A stretch of DNA of 64,000 nucleotides from Ooceraea biroi. Lineage: Eukaryota; Arthropoda; Insecta; Hymenoptera; Formicidae. The position numbers were made by a program, and so were the translations under genes. The notes under the pieces were generated by a model, which did no database searches, was not told where the DNA came from, and was given only the letters and a program-made list of their open reading frames with translations. Positions 56,891 to 64,000 of this stretch are shown piece after piece. The stretch is from assembly GCF_003672135.1 (NCBI RefSeq), contig NC_039518.1, positions 7,938,136 through 8,002,135 on the forward strand. The letters are read 5' to 3'. Every line of letters starts with the position of its first letter. The stretch's first letter is position 1.

Positions 56891-59445
56891 TGCTCACAAA
56901 ATCAAGTTGCGTAGATAATTTTAATTTTTGCGAAAAAATCCGTTGTTACTTATCTCATATTTCTTTTTCAATATTGGTTTATAACTTTGTAATAAAGCAT
57001 TTCTAAGCAAACTCGATATAAGAATTTTTTCTTATTTTCTACTAGTAGAACATGTCCCGCAGTTTGTCGGTTAAATCCCCGGCGACAACCCTGATATAAT
57101 ATTATAATAAAATTAAAATATTATAATAAATATTACAATAATAAATGTGAAAATGAATCACGCGTTAAACGGGAGAACTTTGTGGAAATCTGTAACACGT
57201 GATCAAATTTCTTTCTCATAAATGTGGCATTTAACGCAGCATTTGAATAAGCTGTTCGATTAAAGACGTGAATACCTGCCCGGCGTTATCCGTCTTATCC
57301 CTCGGAACCGTGGCATCCCCTATTTGTCTCGAAACCACCCCCGCACAGGGAAATAATTACTAGGCGCAACGCGAATCGAGCAACGCGGCGTGTGGGGCTT
57401 ATTATTTCTGGGATCTACCGAAGCAGACTCGCAGCACCACCCCCGTGAGCGAGGAACAGTATCCTCCGCGCGTGTCCTTCCCTGAATAAACCTTTTCAGG
57501 CACGGACCGAGGAGACGGCTAAGAGGACCGTAGAAAGTCCGGACCGTGGCAGCCGAGGCAGTTCGATAAACAGCCGGAGAGGAGCCAGCTCCGGCTGCGC
57601 TCTCTGCAAATCGCCTAGGGGAGGCCGCTTAAACTTCGCGCTCTCCCTCGCCATCGGGCGGTGCGAGCCGGGCGTCGTAGTGAGGAAGAAAAAAAAGAAA
57701 AAGAACGAAAAGACTGTCTAAATGCACGAAACAAAAAATGCTCGTAAGCCGGCGTGTGTCGTGCAATAACCATAAGCGACCACTTCGGGCTGTCGGCGAG
57801 AGCAGGTTTAGTGGCGCACTACTCGTGGGTTCGCGAAACGCGGGCGAAGCGGGTAAGTGTAAAACTGTTTGCCGGGGTGACCGCACCACGCATGTTATAT
57901 TTCAATAAACCCCAAAGTACCGCAAGAGACCCTTTTGCTGCGCGTGGTCCGCCCCTTAACCCACGCATAGACTATTTTTGCCCCTCGTCACCCTCGGCCC
58001 GTTGGCTTCGCTTCTTTTGCTCTTTCCTCGGCTCTGCTCCCGCTCGCATCACTCGCCTATGTTCGTACGCGTATCCCGGTGCGCGTTACACACAAGACAC
58101 CCCCACTGGCGCGCGAGAGGATCGTTCGTCGAAGTTGTATTTTGCGTGAGCGACCCAAAACTCACCCGCGCGACGTCGCAAGATGCTGGGATTCCTTCCT
58201 TCCTCCTCCTCCGTTCTTTCTTTTTTCGACCTTGCCGGTGAAAGTCACCCGTGGGATTAGAGATAAACCCACCCCCATAGTACGAGCCGTGGAGCGTGTT
58301 CCCTCCTCCCCCTCCCGTTTGCCCGTTCCGATGTTAATTAATTCAAGCCTTATTTTTAATGAGGAACCGGCTAGGCACCGCGGTAAGAGATTCGAAATTT
58401 CGCGAGCTATTTCCGCTCGAGTTAATCGAGTTAATCGAGACCCGGCTCGCTGAAAACAAGCCGTTTTCCTTTCGGCGCGCACCTCAATCAGCGAATTGCC
58501 ATAATAATGAAACACTGAAATTTTCCCGTGCGACCGACCGCACGAATTATTATAAGTTGTTTTGTCTACCTGACGATGACATCCTTGGTGCATTTTATAC
58601 CGCTATATTTTTTTTCACGTATTTTGACGTCTGAGCAGCAAACAAACATCGCTCATATTGAAAAATATCGCGCCGCATCGTACTGCCACACTTAGCGCGC
58701 GCAACAAGAAGAAAACGATATTCGCTGCACGATACACTCACTGGCGAGTCGATTTCCGCGCGCATCGCCCTTATTCTCCGCATCCCACCCATGACGATCA
58801 TCCGATCCTTCGAAGGAAAAGAAGACGAAAAAACGGCGTTATCATTAACCTCAAGAGCGCCGATTGCACAGCATCGCGAAGAAAGTCTCCAATTGCGACG
58901 CCATGCCGCGATCTCGTTCTCTTGAACCCGATAGTTAGCAAACGCTCTCTCGAAATATTTGCCCCGTGTCACAACCATCGTCGTCGCGACACGCGTTCCT
59001 GCAGATTCTTGTTTTGCTGCCGGAACGATGCAAGAATCCGTCGCAGGAGCGCATAAGCCGGCGTCGGCGTCCGGCATGACGGCACGGTTGGGGAGAGCGG
59101 TAAGTACGTTGAAACTCGTATGGCGGAGATGTTATTGGGTCGCGCAGCCACTTAATATGCAGAATGGCATCGTTAGAGGCAGGGCAGGCAGGCAGGCTTT
59201 GTCGCTCGTCTCCGACCCAGACAGCAGCAACGCGGCCCAATACTTTAATTTACATTTACATTTAAAATTGCTCAAGCGTTGACAGCGCGCCACCTTGCTC
59301 ATTTAACCTCGTTCGTTCTCTTTCTTTCCCTTTTCCCCCTCGCTAAGCCATCCTCACCCATAAAACGGTATCTTACCACCCTCATTCAGTTGCACTCGAC
59401 GACTCTTTCTTTCGCCAAGCGAATCCTCGTCTTAACCGGATATTC
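56891..59445. other. Non-coding DNA, no gene recognised
   Basis: AT-rich at 56.9-57.2 kb, CpG-rich from 57.3 kb. GTAAGT donor-like sites occur near 57852 and 59100, but no paired acceptor or conserved frame was found. Confidence 0.4.
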
Positions 59446-59447
59446 TA

Positions 59448-59910
59448 TTGGTTGGCCAAAGTAATTGCGTTTTTTTTCCAATAGATGGGACATACATGTT
59501 CTAGAAATGTAACTAACTCATACTTAAAACCGCAAATTCATTATGTAGGTTAACAACTCACCCAGTTCAAGCCTTGTTTTAGAAAAAAGGAAAGTAACGG
59601 ATTTCAGTTAACAAATTGTTTGTTTGCCGTCATTTCAAAAGGAAAAATCAAAAGAACATTTTCCTCATATTTTGTTTTATTACTTCCGACAAGGAGAAAA
59701 CGCTGTGCAAGCTCAAAGAAAGTTATGTGATGTATAATGGCGAAAGATGCTTAAAACTTGCGGCGAGTGTCAAAATTGTTAACGCCAGACCACGTAAGAA
59801 GTTTGGTCAGCATCGTGAAAAATTGTAGCAGCTTGGAGGGATGTGTTACCACATCCACCATATTCGCCAGACCTGCACCATCAGATTAACCATTCGTTTT
59901 CGGTTCTTTG
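59448..59910 (+). mobile_element. marB mariner, decayed and internally deleted (B3)
   Basis: 5' terminal repeat (TTGGTTGGCC, one G short) after TA at 59446-59447, then N-terminal sequence recognisable as marB. At about 59780 it jumps from the region after YGEDAL to the NARPR region, then to the PHPPYSP region, and runs into the N gap. Single-base indels are dense throughout compared with B1, so frames are unusable. Poor consensus quality at a contig end is as likely as true decay. Confidence 0.8.
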
Positions 59911-60010
59911 NNNNNNNNNNNNNNNNNNNNNNNNNNNNNNNNNNNNNNNNNNNNNNNNNNNNNNNNNNNNNNNNNNNNNNNNNNNNNNNNNNNNNNNNNN
60001 NNNNNNNNNN
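59911..60010. other. Assembly gap, 100 N
   Basis: Exactly 100 undetermined bases, a size commonly used for gaps of unknown length. marB lies to the left and marA to the right, so order and distance across it are uncertain. Confidence 0.99.
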
Positions 60011-60079
60011 CATGAAATGGGAAAAATTCAGAAAGAAGGGAAATGGGTTCGACATCAATTATCGGAAAGTGCCATTTGA

Positions 60080-62688
60080 ACATTTGCATTTCGTTGATCG
60101 CCAGGCAAAAAAAGAAGAGTCTTTTGTCTCGGATTGTTACTGGGGATGAAAAGTGGATCTATTTTGATAATCCCAAACGCAGAAAATCATGGGTGGATCC
60201 AGGCGAACCATCAACATCCACTCCGAGACGCAATATTCACGGTTCAAAAGTAATGCTCTGTATTTGGTGGGATAGTGACATGAGCTGTTAAATCCGCATG
60301 AGACTGTCACGGCTGATCGTTATCGACACCATTGTACAAGTTGAAGCAAGCATTGGACCAAAAACGACCACAATTGCGAGTAAACGACGGAAAGTGATTC
60401 TTCTTCGTGACAACGCTCGACCTGACGTTGCGTCATCAGTGAAACAAACACTATTAGAGCTCGAATGGCAAGTCTTACCGCACCCCGCGTATTCTCCATG
60501 CGATTATTATTTGTTCCGGTCGATGCAACACGCTTTAGAGGATACACACTTTGATAATTTGGAAGAAGTGCGAAAATTCGTCGACGAATGGATCAACTGA
60601 AAAGAAGAGTCATTTTATCGTGGTGGAATCCATCTCTTGCCAGAGCATTAAATGTTGATCGTACAACAGTTGCCAAACATTTGCATGAAATGGGAAAAAT
60701 TCAGAAAGAAGGGAAATGGGTTCGACATCAATTATCGGAAAGTGCCATTTGAACATTTGCATTTCGTTGATCGCCAGGCAAAAAAAGAAGAGTCTTTTGT
60801 CTCGGATTGTTACTGGGGATGAAAAGTGGATCTATTTTGATAATCCCAAACGCAGAAAATCATGGGTGGATCCAGGCGAACCATCAACATCCACTCCGAG
60901 ACGCAATATTCACGGTTCAAAAGTAATGCTCTGTATTTGGTGGGATAGTGTACTATGAGCTGTTAAATCCGCACGAGACTGCCAAAGCTGGTCGTTATCG
61001 ACACCAATTGTACAAGTTGAAGGAAGCATTGGACCAAAAACGACCACCAATTGCGAGTAAACGACGGAAAGTGATTCTTCTTCGTGACAACGCTCGACCT
61101 GACGTTGCGTCATCAGTGAAACAAACACTATTAGAGCTCGAATGGCAAGTCTTACCGCACCCCGCGTATTCTCCATGCGATTATTATTTGTTCCGGTGGA
61201 TGCAACACGCTTTAGAGGATACACACTTTGATAATTTGGAAGAAGTGCGAAAATTCGTCGACGAATGGATCAACTGAAAAGAAGAGTCATTTTATCGTGG
61301 TGGAAGCCATCTCTTGCCAGAGCATTAAATGTTGATCGTACAACAGTTGCCAAACATTTGCATGAAATGGGAAAAATTCAGAAAGAAGGGAAATGGGTTC
61401 GATATCAATTATCGGAAAGTGCCATTTGAACATTTGCATTTCGTTGATCGCCAGGCAAAAAAAGAAGAGTCTTTTGTCTCGGATTGTTACTGGGGATGAA
61501 AAGTGGATCTATTTTGATAATCCCAAACGCAGAAAATCATGGGTGGATCATTAACATCCACTCCGAGACGCAATATTCACGGTTCAAAAGTAATGCTCTG
61601 TATTTGGTGGGATAGTGTACCATGAGCTGTTAAATCCGCATGAGACTGCCAAGGCTGGTCGTTATCGACACCAGTTGTACAAGTTGAAGAAGCATTGGAC
61701 CAAAAACGACCACCAATTGCGAGTAAACGACGGAAAGTGATTCTTCTTCGTGACAACGCTCGATCTGACGTTGCGTCATCAGTGAAACAAACACTATTAG
61801 AGCTCGAATGGCAAGTCTTACCGCACCCCGCGTATTCTCCATGCGATTATTATTTGTTCCGGTGGATGCAACACGCTTTAGAGGATACACACTTTGATAA
61901 TTTGGAAGTGCGAAAATTCGTCGACGAATGGATCAACTGAAAAGAAGAGTCATTTTATCGTGGTGGAAGCCATCTCTTGCCAGAGCATTAAATGTTGATC
62001 GTACAACAGTTGCCAAACATTTGCATGAAATGGGAAAAATTCAGAAAGAAGGGAAATGGGTTCGATATCAATTATCGGAAAGTGCCATTTGAACATTTGC
62101 ATTTCGTTGATCGCCAGGTAAAAAAAGAAGAGTCTTTTGTCTCGGATTGTTACTGGGGATGAAAAGTGGATCTATTTTGATAATCCGAAACGCAGAAAAT
62201 CATGGGTGGATCATTAACATCCACTCCGAGACGCAATATTCACGGTTCAAAAGTAATGCTCTGTATTTGGTGGGATAGTGTACCATGAGCTGTTAAATCC
62301 GCATGAGACTGCCAAGGCTGGTCGTTATTGACACCAGTTGTACAAGTTGAAGGAAGCATTGGACCAAAAACGACCACCAATTGCGAGTAAACGACGGAAA
62401 ATGATTCTTCTTCGTGACAACGCTCGACCTGACGTTGCGTCATCAGTGAAACAAACACTATTAGAGCTCGAATGGCAAGTCTTACCGCACCCCGCGTATT
62501 CTCCATGCGATTATTATTTGTTCCGGTGGATGCAACACGCTTTAGAGGATACACACTTTGATAATTTGGAAGAAGTGCGAAAATTCGTCGACGAATGGAT
62601 CAACTGAAAAGAAGAGTCATTTTATCGTCATCTCTTGCCAGAGAGATGGGAAAAAGTTATAGAAAAGGAAGGAAAATATTTTGATTAA
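60080..62688 (+). pseudogene. marA transposase fragments (A4)
   Basis: Same broken coding as A3: TGA after LSESAI, TGDEKWIYFDNPKR, RDNAR, and YSPCDYYLF lacking four residues. The first unit has extra indels around the HETVTADRY region. The C-terminus closes at TAA 62686-62688. Confidence 0.8.
60636..62633 (+). repeat. Three full tandem marA units
   Basis: Units start at CTTGCCAGAG at 60636, 61313 and 61976, and the motif recurs at 62634; a partial unit occupies 60011-60635. Lengths are 677, 663 and 658 bp. Confidence 0.9.
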
Positions 62689-64000
62689 GGTATTCAGTCA
62701 TTATCATATTTAAATACATGCGTTTTTGAGCAAAAAAACCCTCAAAACTAAATCACACCCCTAATACAGTCTTTCTCAATATGCGTGTTTCAGAAACATG
62801 ACAAAAATCGTAGAACTATCGATTTCGCATTGCGCGCGTCCTTAATCCATATTGCGCCACTTAACAGCAATCACGGGAGATCGTAAAAGGGAAAATCGGG
62901 GGCGACAAAGCGATCCGAGCGGTGACGTTAATGTGCTTGGGCTGTTCGCGAAACGATGGATCCGGAAAGCGTCCAAGGAACTGACCAATGATGCCGTCGT
63001 GCAATACACGTCGCCCTGGTGGATTGGTACCGGTCGAAAGGCTAGAGAACCACGTTGCTTTGAGGCAATTGGCGATCTCAACCATGTTGCGGTGTGTTCG
63101 CAATCCCGTCAACCCCTCGGGCATGCGGCGCACACCCTCTTTTCTCACCCGCCGCGCCGCCGGTTCAAACATCCCCAGAACGGGCGGCAAAGCAGAACTG
63201 AGACCAGAAGTGGAAACAGAACCGCGCACAAGAGAACGTGGGATGCCACGCGACGCGCGAGGGTGGTCGGGGTCGGAGGAGTACGATGGAAAGGGGTGCA
63301 GGGTGGAAAGAGGCGACGGCATCGAGTGCATCGTTCCGTGTTGAACTTCCCTCTATGGTCTGAGTGAAATCGTTTCCTGCGGAAGGGCAAGCACTTCGTA
63401 CCCACCGCCGAACATCGCGATTTCCTCCGCGAGCCAATTCGCCGAACATTCGCCGACTTCCGGGATGTTACCCGCCCCGACGATCGGCAATGTCGAACTT
63501 GAGATTGAGCTCTGGAATTCTCGCTGCACCTCGCGGCAGATTGAGATCCCGAAACGCCTTGCGCTTGTTTCCTCCTTGCGTTACGGAAAAATGCATTTGG
63601 GGGTACATACAGGAATATATGAATTATTATACATGTGCATCTAATCAGTTGGATTTGCATCTTAATTTGATTCATTGCGCGAGCGGAATAATCGACGCAC
63701 GGAATTAAACAAAGCGAATTCATTTCGAGTTTGATGAGTCTCCTCTGACACCAATAAATGACTCTCGAACCGGTAGCCTTAAATCCAGCAATCTCGGGAG
63801 CTGCACGAGTAAAGCTAAACGACTCTACATCAAAAGAGACTTTTGGTCTTAAAAAAGCAGTAAACCTTCGCACGGCGAGGCTTTTCGTGAGAAATAGAAA
63901 TCGAGAAGATGTCCGCACGCCAATAAAGCTGGATCGTCGCGCAAATTAGCGGGATCTTCACGGTCATTAGACGGCAACCGGCGGCGTCGCAAACAACCAT
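61976..64000. repeat. Duplicated segment, copy 2 (matches 50656-52680)
   Basis: Same sequence as copy 1 at +11320 bp up to the window end, so the true extent is unknown. It follows an N gap, which raises the possibility of a haplotype or overlap artefact. The flank (62765-64000) is CpG-rich with no recognisable gene. Confidence 0.9.

Larger units (their letters stand above)
60011..62764 (+). mobile_element. marA composite, 5' part lost in gap (A4)
   Basis: Begins inside a unit directly after the gap and ends at the same 3' terminal repeat as A3 (CACCCCTAA at 62764, then TA). It holds one partial and three full tandem units. The last unit and flank match A3 at offset 11320; earlier units show small differences, such as a one-base loss near 61689 and other indels in the first partial unit. 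Confidence 0.85.

Noticed and set aside
57850..59106. GTAAGT-type splice donors near 57852 and 59100 as exon ends
   Set aside because: No convincing acceptor or conserved coding segment accompanies them, and such hexamers are expected by chance.

Overview
The window looks like a piece of an insect nuclear genome, most likely a hymenopteran such as an ant. This rests on CYP9-type P450 genes, several mariner families, CpG-rich non-coding DNA and miniature DNA transposons; the order-level guess is inference. Only two convincing host genes are present: two minus-strand, intron-free CYP9-like cytochrome P450 genes at the left end (1-1327, cut by the window edge in its haem loop, and 2416-3993, complete). 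Both have the same core promoter layout, a TATA box 31-32 nt upstream of a CAGT initiator. They form a head-to-tail tandem pair.

The remaining 60 kb is accessory DNA. I see no other conserved coding gene, only one weakly supported 42-nt exon candidate (38080-38121, minus). Transposons recognised: a TA-flanked MITE (4204-5006); a dead 1287-bp mariner 'marC' (5278-6564); 'marA' mariners at 8678-11827, 29045-29611, 47599-51444 and 60011-62764; 'marB' mariners at 16071-19318, 53400-56630 and 59448-59910; TTAA-flanked foldback elements at 12703-13408 and 22692-26464; a foldback at 16041-19682 split by marB; a TA-flanked element amplified as 680-bp units (33196-35892); a 274-bp hairpin array (29721-30815); a long inverted repeat (40443-41196); and a higher-order repeat with pol III-like boxes (43146-46036).

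The striking theme is that several unrelated elements have grown internally. marA (4 and 5 units), marB (3 units) and the TTAA element (8 units) each keep one outer pair of terminal repeats and target-site dinucleotides or tetranucleotides while their interior is tandemly multiplied. The marB unit junction is exactly what insertion of a mariner into a TA of another mariner would leave, followed by recombination. The marA junction falls at a 10-bp direct repeat (CTTGCCAGAG) that lies near both ends of the transposase gene. All units are coding-dead with shared lesions, so they were copied after death, by tandem amplification and/or mobilisation in trans.

The right end has assembly warnings. 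A 100-N gap (59911-60010) is followed by sequence that repeats 50.6-52.7 kb at an offset of 11320 bp, and sequence beside the gap is unusually rich in single-base indels. The second copy may be a false duplication.
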